A stretch of 47,363 bases of DNA from Chryseobacterium sp. (GTDB lineage: Bacteria > Bacteroidota > Bacteroidia > Flavobacteriales > Weeksellaceae), in assembly GCA_003248755.1 (NCBI GenBank), contig QFQW01000024.1:1-47363 (forward strand). Reading direction: 5' to 3'. Both the position numbers and the translations under genes were made by a program. A model generated the notes under the pieces. That model saw nothing but the letters and a program-made list of their open reading frames with translations. It was not told the origin of the DNA and made no database searches. Positions within the stretch are counted from its first letter, which is position 1, and every line of letters begins with the position of its first letter. Positions 38,469 to 45,623 of this stretch are shown piece after piece.

Positions 38469-40409
38469 CTATTCTTTAATAATTTTAACTGACTGATCAT
38501 TGAATTTAAAAATATAAGTTCCTTTAACCAATGCCGAAATATTGATTTCCGAATTAGGATCTGCAATACCTTTTTTAATTAATTTGCCATCAACAGAATA
38601 TATCTCATAATCTGTTGATTTTGCCAAACCGGAAATTTTGACAAAGGATTTGGCCGGATTGGGATATATATTTAGTTTTTCTTTATTGATATCACTTACA
38701 GCTAAAGAATTATCTTTAATTACTGTAGAACCTCTAGTAATAATTTGATTTTCATAATTGAAACTTACACTTGTAACATCAAAACCAACATCTTGTATAA
38801 AATATTGATTATTGGAGGTATTATTTAATACAAAATAAGCTGTTTGCCCACCAGAACCTGATACTTTGATTGGCAAAGGCATTTCAAAAAAACTAACAGA
38901 TGAACTACTTCTCGTCTGCCCCACTCGGAAAGTCAATTTTTTATTACTTGAATTCTGGGTCCATCTTATTTGGTACGTTGGATATCCTTCTCCATAGATC
39001 CAATCTTTGAAAAATTCTGTAAAATCTTTTCCGGTATAAGAATTTATAAAATCTCTAAAATCTGTTGTTTTCACATAATTATATGCAAAAGCAGGATTAT
39101 TCTGATACGCTTTCAAAGTCTCATAAAACTGATCATCACCTAAAATCCATTTAATCATCCTCAGCACAAATCCACCTTTGGCATAAGTTAATCTTCCATC
39201 AAAAACTCTATTAATATTACTCAATCCAGAATCAGGAACGTACACACTTCCACCTGGATCACTTGTGATATCATTTATCTCACCTGCAAGATAACTTTGA
39301 AACTGAGAAGGACTCATTAATAGCTTTTCATAAGTCAAGTGTTCTCCAAAAGTTGCAAAACCTTCGTTTAACCAGATGTCATTCCAGGTTCCACAAGTGA
39401 GCTTGTCTCCAAACCATTGATGAGCTAACTCATGGCAAATCAGCCCTTTACCAAAATTAACCATCGATGTCATTGTCGCATGCTCCATTCCACCACCCCA
39501 ATTGAACTGCATATGTCCATATTTTTCGTTTCTGTACGGGTACAGTCCAAAATTGTCCTCAAAATTCTGCATACAGCTAGTTGTCCAGTCCAAACTTGCC
39601 TGAGTATCTGCATTTGCATAAGCAGGATAAACATAATTCAGGAAAGGAAAAGAACTTTCTGTTGTTGTAATAGTGGAATTCATTTTTGTATAATTGGAAA
39701 TCCCTAAGGCAAAAAGATAGGCAGGAATTGGATAATTAGTTTGCCAGTAGGTCAGTTTTTTTCCATTTCCCAAAATAGTTTCAGATATCAATTTCCCATT
39801 GGATCCCACAGTATATTGGGCTGGAGTGGTAACCTTGATATCCATTTTTTCTATTTTATCATTCATACTTTGCTTAGTAGGCCACCAACCTTTTGCACCA
39901 TAAGGTTCAGACAATGTTGCCAAAACTGGATCTCCAGCAGGTGTAGTTCCTGCATCAAAACTGGCAAAAGCGCCTGTATTGACAGGAACTCCGCTGTAAG
40001 TTATCGATAAAGAATCCGTAGTTTGGGCAGTCAAATTTGAAGGAAAATTAATCTTGATTTCGTCTGTGCTTAATTGCTGAAAAGTTAAATTCTGTCCGTG
40101 ATATTTAACTGTTGAAACCGTTAGATTATTCATTAAGTCAAAATAAATATTGCCAGAATTTGCCAACATTTTGAAGTGAGGAGTCATTGTCCCGGAAACA
40201 AATTGCTGAGTAGGGTCGAGATCCAAATCTAATCTTACATATTGTAAATCATAATTCAAAGTATTGGGATTTACATTCACATCCAAAACCGATCGTGAAG
40301 CTACTTTTTTTTCAGATTCAATTAATCCTTTTCTGTCTATATTGCCAAATTGTCCAAAAAACAAAGTGAACATTAAGCAAGTCATGAAGAAACTGTAGAT
40401 ATGTTTCAT
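38469..40409 (-). CDS. Secreted M1-family aminopeptidase with T9SS sorting domain
   Basis: A 646-residue secreted zinc aminopeptidase. I start at ATG 40409 (MKHIYSFFMTCLMFTLFFGQF), which gives a signal peptide; the 14-codon extension upstream does not, and the promoter lies inside it. The peptidase domain has the exopeptidase loop GGMEHATM (306-313), where the usual GxMEN Asn is His. Zinc motif HELAH is at 326-330 and the third ligand is Glu349 in WLNEGFATF. The C-terminal part (about 570-646) is a T9SS type-A domain (LNIYPNPAKSFVKI, then VKGTYIFKF). It trims peptides outside the cell. It is monocistronic, between two terminators. Confidence 0.94.
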   Translation of the reverse strand: MKHIYSFFMTCLMFTLFFGQFGNIDRKGLIESEKKVASRSVLDVNVNPNTLNYDLQYVRLDLDLDPTQQFVSGTMTPHFKMLANSGNIYFDLMNNLTVSTVKYHGQNLTFQQLSTDEIKINFPSNLTAQTTDSLSITYSGVPVNTGAFASFDAGTTPAGDPVLATLSEPYGAKGWWPTKQSMNDKIEKMDIKVTTPAQYTVGSNGKLISETILGNGKKLTYWQTNYPIPAYLFALGISNYTKMNSTITTTESSFPFLNYVYPAYANADTQASLDWTTSCMQNFEDNFGLYPYRNEKYGHMQFNWGGGMEHATMTSMVNFGKGLICHELAHQWFGDKLTCGTWNDIWLNEGFATFGEHLTYEKLLMSPSQFQSYLAGEINDITSDPGGSVYVPDSGLSNINRVFDGRLTYAKGGFVLRMIKWILGDDQFYETLKAYQNNPAFAYNYVKTTDFRDFINSYTGKDFTEFFKDWIYGEGYPTYQIRWTQNSSNKKLTFRVGQTRSSSSVSFFEMPLPIKVSGSGGQTAYFVLNNTSNNQYFIQDVGFDVTSVSFNYENQIITRGSTVIKDNSLAVSDINKEKLNIYPNPAKSFVKISGLAKSTDYEIYSVDGKLIKKGIADPNSEINISALVKGTYIFKFNDQSVKIIKE

Positions 40410-40429
40410 TTTATTCAAAAATTTTAATC

Positions 40430-40437
40430 CAAAGCTA
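40430..40437 (-). promoter_or_regulatory. Promoter -7 box of the T9SS M1 aminopeptidase gene
   Basis: The minus strand reads TAGCTTTG (TAnnTTTG), 20 bases before the ATG at 40409. The upstream gene's terminator ends only six bases away, so the -33 region overlaps the terminator. Confidence 0.5.
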
Positions 40438-40443
40438 CAAAAA

Positions 40444-40468
40444 AAACTCATCCCGACGAGATGAGTTT
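40444..40468 (-). terminator. Terminator after the PBP4-type gene
   Basis: A 9-bp stem AAACTCATC / GATGAGTTT closes a GC-rich 7-base loop and runs into TTTTTTG on the minus strand. It lies 22 bases past the stop codon at 40491. Confidence 0.8.
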
Positions 40469-40490
40469 ATAATTTATAAAAGATTAATTA

Positions 40491-41948
40491 TTATAGATCT
40501 AAAGTAGGATCCAACAACTGCTCCATTCTATCTTTGACTTGAGCAACGGAACCAGAAAATTTATTAATTAGCAGGGAGAAAGCCAATGTCTTATTATTTC
40601 TTGTTTTGATATAGCCAGCAAGACATTTAACGCCATTTAAAGTTCCTGTTTTAGCAAAAATCTGTCCGTTGGAATTGACCATAAACATATGCTTAAGTGT
40701 TCCCGATTGTCCTGCAATTGGCAAAGATTCAAAATATTCTTTGTAATAAGGCGACTTCATCATTTTAGCCAAAAACTTAGCTTGAGAAATAGGTGTTACA
40801 GTATGTGCTTTTGACAATCCGCTTCCGTCCATATAATTCAGTCCGTTCAAATCGAAACCGATGGATTGTAAATGGTCAGTTACAGCCAATCTTCCAGACT
40901 CTACAGTTTGGTCACCTAACTTTTGGAAACCATTAGATTTCAATAAGGCTTCTGCATAACCATTGTCACTTCTCTGGTTGGTATAATTTACAATTTCTGC
41001 CAAAGTCGGCGATTTGTAAGTTGTCAGAATCTCTCTAGGTTCAGGTTCCCTGTCAACAATTTTAGGTGTAACTTTTCCCGCAACAGTGATTTTATTTTTA
41101 GCTAAACTTTCTTTAAGCTTATTAGCTAAAAAAGCTGGTGGCTCAGCAACTTTGGTTGTCACCCAACTTCCTTCGAACTTATCTGCATAAACCATTTTCT
41201 TTGCATAAGGGGAAATATAAAAATATCTTTTTTGCTGATTAAACGGATTATTGGATTGATTAATAATCAGTTTCTCGTTTCGTGGCTCGATACCTTCCGT
41301 TGTTCCGACAGGTAAATAATAATTATCCTGCTCTAGCCAAACAATGTTCTGCGGAAGTTCCTGCTTTTTATTTTCTTTGAAAATTGCAGTCTGGACAATA
41401 ATATCACCCGTAACTTTCCTAATTCCTTTGTCTTTGATCGCATTCAAATATTGGCTTACTATTTCTCCGTAACTCGCCGCTCCACCTCTATTTCCGCCTA
41501 GCGAAGGATCACCACTACCAACAATGTAGAGATTCCCCGTTAAAATGCCTTCCGTATCAATATTTCCCGAATATTCTAATTGAGTGTTCCATCTATATTG
41601 TGGACCCAAAAGTGAAAATGCCGTTTCGGTTGTTAATAATTTGGTTGTGGAAGCCGGAATCAATGGCGCAGTTTCATTATATGCCGTTATAATTTTCTCT
41701 GTTTTTGGGTCGTAAACTACAAATCCCCAGTTGGCATTCCTAAGAACCGGGTCGGTAAACATTTTATTGATATTAAACTCGATCTGCTCTTTCGGAGACA
41801 ACAGCGCCTTTTCTGCCGTAATATCCTTTACAAGATTCTGCTGATCAGCAACTTGTGGATAAGTAGAAACTGCGACGCTCCCTTGTGAAAATGCAAATGA
41901 GGAAAAACCAATAGCGAAAATTGAAACGTAATTTCTGATTTTATTCAT
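40491..41948 (-). CDS. dacB: D-alanyl-D-alanine carboxypeptidase/endopeptidase (PBP4 type)
   Basis: A penicillin-binding peptidase (S13 family) of 485 residues that trims peptidoglycan stem peptides and cuts cross-links in the periplasm. I start at ATG 41948 (MNKIRNYVSIFAIGFSSFAFSQ), which gives a signal peptide; the longer frame needs a TTG two codons earlier. Catalytic motifs are all present: S100-TT-K103 in PASTTKLL, SDN in RSDNGYAEALLKS, and KTG in FAKTGTLNGVK. The insert between the first and second motifs is of the size usual for PBP4. It precedes the M1 aminopeptidase gene but a terminator separates them. Confidence 0.93.
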   Translation of the reverse strand: MNKIRNYVSIFAIGFSSFAFSQGSVAVSTYPQVADQQNLVKDITAEKALLSPKEQIEFNINKMFTDPVLRNANWGFVVYDPKTEKIITAYNETAPLIPASTTKLLTTETAFSLLGPQYRWNTQLEYSGNIDTEGILTGNLYIVGSGDPSLGGNRGGAASYGEIVSQYLNAIKDKGIRKVTGDIIVQTAIFKENKKQELPQNIVWLEQDNYYLPVGTTEGIEPRNEKLIINQSNNPFNQQKRYFYISPYAKKMVYADKFEGSWVTTKVAEPPAFLANKLKESLAKNKITVAGKVTPKIVDREPEPREILTTYKSPTLAEIVNYTNQRSDNGYAEALLKSNGFQKLGDQTVESGRLAVTDHLQSIGFDLNGLNYMDGSGLSKAHTVTPISQAKFLAKMMKSPYYKEYFESLPIAGQSGTLKHMFMVNSNGQIFAKTGTLNGVKCLAGYIKTRNNKTLAFSLLINKFSGSVAQVKDRMEQLLDPTLDL

Positions 41949-42098
41949 TCTCAAAACAATTACAATTTTTATTGAATTTTTATTAATTAAGGTTCAAGAT
42001 CAATCAATCTTATTATCATAACTAAGTAAAGTTAGATAATATTGCAGACGATTATGCCACTGATTGTAATAAAAAACCAGAAATTTTGTTAAAAACAG

Positions 42099-44546
42099 TT
42101 AAAAATCAACAAAAATATCTTTTCTGACGGATTTGTAAGCCGTAATCTCATCAAACTCATCAAAAGATTTCAAAAGTAATTCTTTGTAAATCTTGTAGTT
42201 TTTGTTTTTTGGAAATTTGAGAAGAATCTGATATTGATAAAGATTGTTTAGCCTTGCAATAGGCGATTTTTCCGGACCGAGGATACATTCTTCCGGAATA
42301 TATTTTCTAAGAATCGAACCTAGAAATTGGGAAGCCCGATTGATTTTGTCTTCTTTCCTGTGTTTGAGTTCAATCATTATCAATTTCACAAATGGCGGAT
42401 AAAGAAACTTTTTTCTTTCATCTAAGAAGTAATTATAAATCTCTTTAACATTCTGATTTTTAATTAATTTAAAAAGAGAATGCGACGGATTATAAGTCTG
42501 AATCAGGATTTTTCCATTTCCGGAAACTCTTCCGGCTCTTCCAGCAACCTGTGTAATCAATTGATAAGCTCTTTCTTCCGCACGAAAATCCTGAACGTGA
42601 ATCAAAGAATCTGCTTTGGGAATAGCTACTAATTCGATGTTATCAAAATCCAAACCTTTGGAAATCATCTGCGTACCAACCAAAATATCAGTTTCTCCGT
42701 TTTCCAGTTTTTCATAAAGTTTTTCGTACGCAAATTTCTTTCGCATCGCATCAACATCCATTCTGTCAACCTCTGCATCAGAAAAAATCTTTTGTGTTTC
42801 TTCTTCTATTTGTTCCACACCGACACCTTTTGTATTCAGATTGTCGCTATTACAACTTGGGCAATTAGTTGGTTTTCCTGCACGATGACCACAATAATGG
42901 CATTTCAGCTCATTCGAAGCTTTGTGATAAGTCATCACAACGTCACAATTACTGCAATAAGTCACGTGACCGCAAGTTTCACATTCAACGACATTGGCAT
43001 AACCACGACGATTGTGAAGAATAATCGTTTGTTTTTTATGTTCTAATTGAAGATTGATTTCGTCAACCATTTTTTGACTGAAATTTCCGACGATTTTCTT
43101 TTGATTTTGTGCTTCTTTGATATCAATTAATTCAAATTTCGGCAAATCCACTTTCCCAAATCTTTCATTAATAGAAACATAACGTAACTTGTCTTTCATC
43201 GCCAAATCGTAGCTTTCCAAAGAGGGTGTTGCAGAACCAAGAATCACTCTTGACTTATAAAATTCCGCCAACATCATCGCCGAATCTTTCGCATTGAAAA
43301 AGAAATGCTGGTCTCTTTGCCTGTAAGCCGAATCGTGTTCTTCGTCAACAATAATCAATCCCAGATTTTCAAAAGGAAGGAACAATGAATTACGAGTTCC
43401 GATGAGAATCTGCAGTTCATTTTTCTTGATTTTTCGCCAAACTTCTACTCTTTCAAAATCCGTCAGTTTATTATGATAAAAACCGAGTTTTTTGCCGTAT
43501 TTTTTCTCCAGACGGATTGTGATCTGTTTGGTCAAAGCAATTTCCGGCAAAAGCAACAACACATTTTGCCCGGAATTGATGCAGTCTTCAATCTTCTCAA
43601 GATAAATATGTGTTTTCCCCGATGAAGTCACACCGTGAAGCAGCACATTTTTGTCTTCATCAAAAGCCTGATTGATTTTCGAAATTGCCGATTTCTGATT
43701 TTCTGTCAGTTCTTCAATCTCTTCGATTTCGCCTTCGTAAGAATCGATTCTGTCTTTTTCCAGATAATATTCTGTGACCCAACCTTTTTCTATCAAAGAT
43801 TTGAGTTGCTGATTGACGAAATTACCCTCATCAAAAACCAAAGATTTCCGAATTGGGTTTTCCGGATCATCAATTTGTTTTGAAAGAATATTTAAGAATA
43901 AGTCTTTTTGTTTTTTAGCCTTATCAAGTTTCAAAAGAATAATTGCCAAGTTCTCCGAAACCAAAGCTTCATCATTGATTTTCAGATAAGCAATTTCTTT
44001 CGCTTTATATTTTTCAGTGATTTTTTCATCCACAGAAATATATCGTTCATCAATCAGTGCATTGATGGTTTTGATGATTTCTTTTTTGGGAATGAAAGCT
44101 TCGATTTCCTGCAAATTCAGCATTTGACGAACTTCTAAAGCTTGAAGAAGATAAGTTTCATTGGCATCAAGATTTTGCCAGTCAATTGTTCTTTCTGACA
44201 ACAATCTGACGTAAGTTTCACTTTCCAACTTGAGGGAAGAAGGAAAAGCCAAACGGTAAATTTCGCCCAGATTGCAGAGATAATAGGAGCTGAGCCAATT
44301 CCAGAATTCCAATTGTTGTTTCGGGACAATCGGTTGATTGTCTAATAGATTGATGATTTCTTTCGGAACAAAAGTTTCTTCGAAATCATCGAATAATTCT
44401 GCAACAATTCCTGTGTAGATTTTCTTCCCACGAAATGGAACCAGAATGCGCATTCCTACTTCAATCTTATCTAAAAAATCAACCGGAACTTTGTATGTGA
44501 AAGTTCCTTTGAGATTAAGTGGAAGGATGATTTGGGCGAAGTTCAA
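42099..44546 (-). CDS. priA: Primosomal protein N' (PriA helicase)
   Basis: PriA restarts stalled replication forks by binding branched DNA and loading the replicative helicase. The 815 residues are standard for the phylum. The start is TTG 44546 (MNFAQIILPLNLKGTFTYKVP), which matches conserved PriA N-termini; no ATG or GTG is available upstream. Seen are Walker A GVTSSGKT at 305-312, DEEH at 401-404, and a zinc module of eight Cys near 515-560 (CETCGHVTYCSNCD, CHYCG, CPSC). Helicase motifs GTQMISKGLDFDN and QVAGRAGR follow. Repeat D lies ten bases before the start. Confidence 0.96.
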   Translation of the reverse strand: MNFAQIILPLNLKGTFTYKVPVDFLDKIEVGMRILVPFRGKKIYTGIVAELFDDFEETFVPKEIINLLDNQPIVPKQQLEFWNWLSSYYLCNLGEIYRLAFPSSLKLESETYVRLLSERTIDWQNLDANETYLLQALEVRQMLNLQEIEAFIPKKEIIKTINALIDERYISVDEKITEKYKAKEIAYLKINDEALVSENLAIILLKLDKAKKQKDLFLNILSKQIDDPENPIRKSLVFDEGNFVNQQLKSLIEKGWVTEYYLEKDRIDSYEGEIEEIEELTENQKSAISKINQAFDEDKNVLLHGVTSSGKTHIYLEKIEDCINSGQNVLLLLPEIALTKQITIRLEKKYGKKLGFYHNKLTDFERVEVWRKIKKNELQILIGTRNSLFLPFENLGLIIVDEEHDSAYRQRDQHFFFNAKDSAMMLAEFYKSRVILGSATPSLESYDLAMKDKLRYVSINERFGKVDLPKFELIDIKEAQNQKKIVGNFSQKMVDEINLQLEHKKQTIILHNRRGYANVVECETCGHVTYCSNCDVVMTYHKASNELKCHYCGHRAGKPTNCPSCNSDNLNTKGVGVEQIEEETQKIFSDAEVDRMDVDAMRKKFAYEKLYEKLENGETDILVGTQMISKGLDFDNIELVAIPKADSLIHVQDFRAEERAYQLITQVAGRAGRVSGNGKILIQTYNPSHSLFKLIKNQNVKEIYNYFLDERKKFLYPPFVKLIMIELKHRKEDKINRASQFLGSILRKYIPEECILGPEKSPIARLNNLYQYQILLKFPKNKNYKIYKELLLKSFDEFDEITAYKSVRKDIFVDF

Positions 44547-44555
44547 GTTGTAATA

Positions 44556-44626
44556 TTTTTAACGCAAAGAGCGCAAAGATTTTTATTAATTATTGAGAAT
44601 ATTATAAAGTCGCAAAGACGGTTTGC
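44556..44626 (+). repeat. Dispersed CAAAG-type intergenic repeat, copy D
   Basis: It reads TTTTAACGCAAAGAGCGCAA then AGATTTTT, a spacer, ATTGAGAATATTATAAAG, CGCAAAGACGG and TTTGCTTAGC. It matches copy C part for part and, at its far end, the GCTTTGCTCAGC of copy B. Its TTTTAA end faces the priA start codon on the minus strand. The rest of the 44547-44777 gap holds a second palindrome and AT-rich sequence. Confidence 0.8.
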
Positions 44627-44643
44627 TTAGCTAAAAACTCTAT

Positions 44644-44694
44644 TTTGTCATTCCGTAGGATCTAAAAATGTTGAGATTCCTGCGGAATGACAAA
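44644..44694. repeat. Palindrome with TTTGTCATTCCGTAGGA arms
   Basis: Two 17-base arms (44644-44660 and 44678-44694) are inverted with one mismatch and have a 17-base loop. It is a GC-richer island in an AT-rich gap, upstream of repeat D and priA. It is similar in plan to the palindrome at 5674-5746 but different in sequence. Confidence 0.75.
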
Positions 44695-44777
44695 TACTGT
44701 CTCTAATTTCAAACTGATATTAATTTATTTATTAAGCTATAACACTCACTTATAATTTAATAATTAATCATTTATAA

Positions 44778-45473
44778 TTAAACTGTATAGCTCTGAAAAG
44801 CTTCCTCCAGACTTGCAAATTTTCCTTTGAATTCTGAAATCGGAGAATCCTGGATGATATTGCCTTGATGAATCAGAATTACACGAGAGCAAAGAGCTTC
44901 AACTTCCTGCATAATATGTGTAGAAAGAATCACGGTTTTTTCTTTCCCGATTTTTTTTATGACATTTCGGATTTCGACAATTTGATTGGGGTCTAATCCA
45001 TTGGTTGGTTCGTCCAGAATCAATAAATCCGGTTCGTGCAAAATGGCTTGCGCTAACCCAACTCTTTGTTTGTAACCTTTGGAAAGCTGACTGATTTTCT
45101 TTGATTTTTCTGGTGTAATTCCAACTAAATCTATGACTTGTTCTACCCTTTCTTTTTTGATGCTATGAAGATTGGCAACAAACTGCAGATATTCTTTCAC
45201 AAACATCTCGTTATAGAGCGGATTGTTCTCTGGAAGAAAGCCTATTTTCTTTTTGGATTCGATTTCATTTTCGGAGATATTTTTTTCGTCTAAGAGAATT
45301 TCACCTTCATCGATTTTCAAGACGCCTGTTATGGATTTCATCAACGTAGATTTTCCGGCGCCGTTTGGGCCGAGTAATCCGATGATTTCGTTGTTGGCAA
45401 TCGTTATATTGATATCATTGAGCGCAATCTGCTCTCCGAATTTTTTGGTAAGTCCTGAAATTTTTAAAGACAT
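44778..45473 (-). CDS. ABC transporter ATP-binding protein, GldA-like
   Basis: A 231-residue ABC ATPase. I start at ATG 45473 (MSLKISGLTKKFGEQIALNDI); the 13-codon upstream extension is T-rich and unlike the family. Walker A is GPNGAGKST (near 38), the signature is LSKGYKQRVGLAQ, and Walker B is LLILDEPTNGLDP followed by the ILSTHIMQEVEALC switch His. The segment IGFLPENNPLYNEMFVKEYLQFVA is strongly like GldA, the ATPase of the flavobacterial gliding-associated exporter. GldA is longer, however, and no GldF/GldG permease lies nearby, so I leave the symbol blank. It could serve any ABC-2 type exporter. Confidence 0.88.
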   Translation of the reverse strand: MSLKISGLTKKFGEQIALNDINITIANNEIIGLLGPNGAGKSTLMKSITGVLKIDEGEILLDEKNISENEIESKKKIGFLPENNPLYNEMFVKEYLQFVANLHSIKKERVEQVIDLVGITPEKSKKISQLSKGYKQRVGLAQAILHEPDLLILDEPTNGLDPNQIVEIRNVIKKIGKEKTVILSTHIMQEVEALCSRVILIHQGNIIQDSPISEFKGKFASLEEAFQSYTV

Positions 45474-45507
45474 GCTTTTTCGATTAATAAATGTAAAAAA
45501 ATAAAAA

Positions 45508-45552
45508 ACCAATCAATTTCTTATTATTCACAAAATTAAGAAATTGATTGGT
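45508..45552 (-). terminator. Terminator after the right-edge M1 peptidase gene
   Basis: A 16-bp perfect stem ACCAATCAATTTCTTA / TAAGAAATTGATTGGT closes a 13-base loop and runs into a long T-tract on the minus strand. It lies 72 bases past the stop codon at 45624. Confidence 0.85.
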
Positions 45553-45623
45553 AAAATATAAACATTAAATCTATAAAGATTTATATTCAATAAAAATTTA
45601 TACGTATTTAAGTCGCGTAGTCA

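Noticed and set aside
44778..45473. Calling the ABC ATPase gldA outright
   Set aside because: The GldA-like PENNPLY segment is present, but the protein is shorter and no gldF/gldG or gliding genes are nearby.
45474..45512. 13-residue N-terminal extension of the ABC ATPase
   Set aside because: It starts within the stem of the upstream gene's terminator (45508-45552) and has no family similarity.
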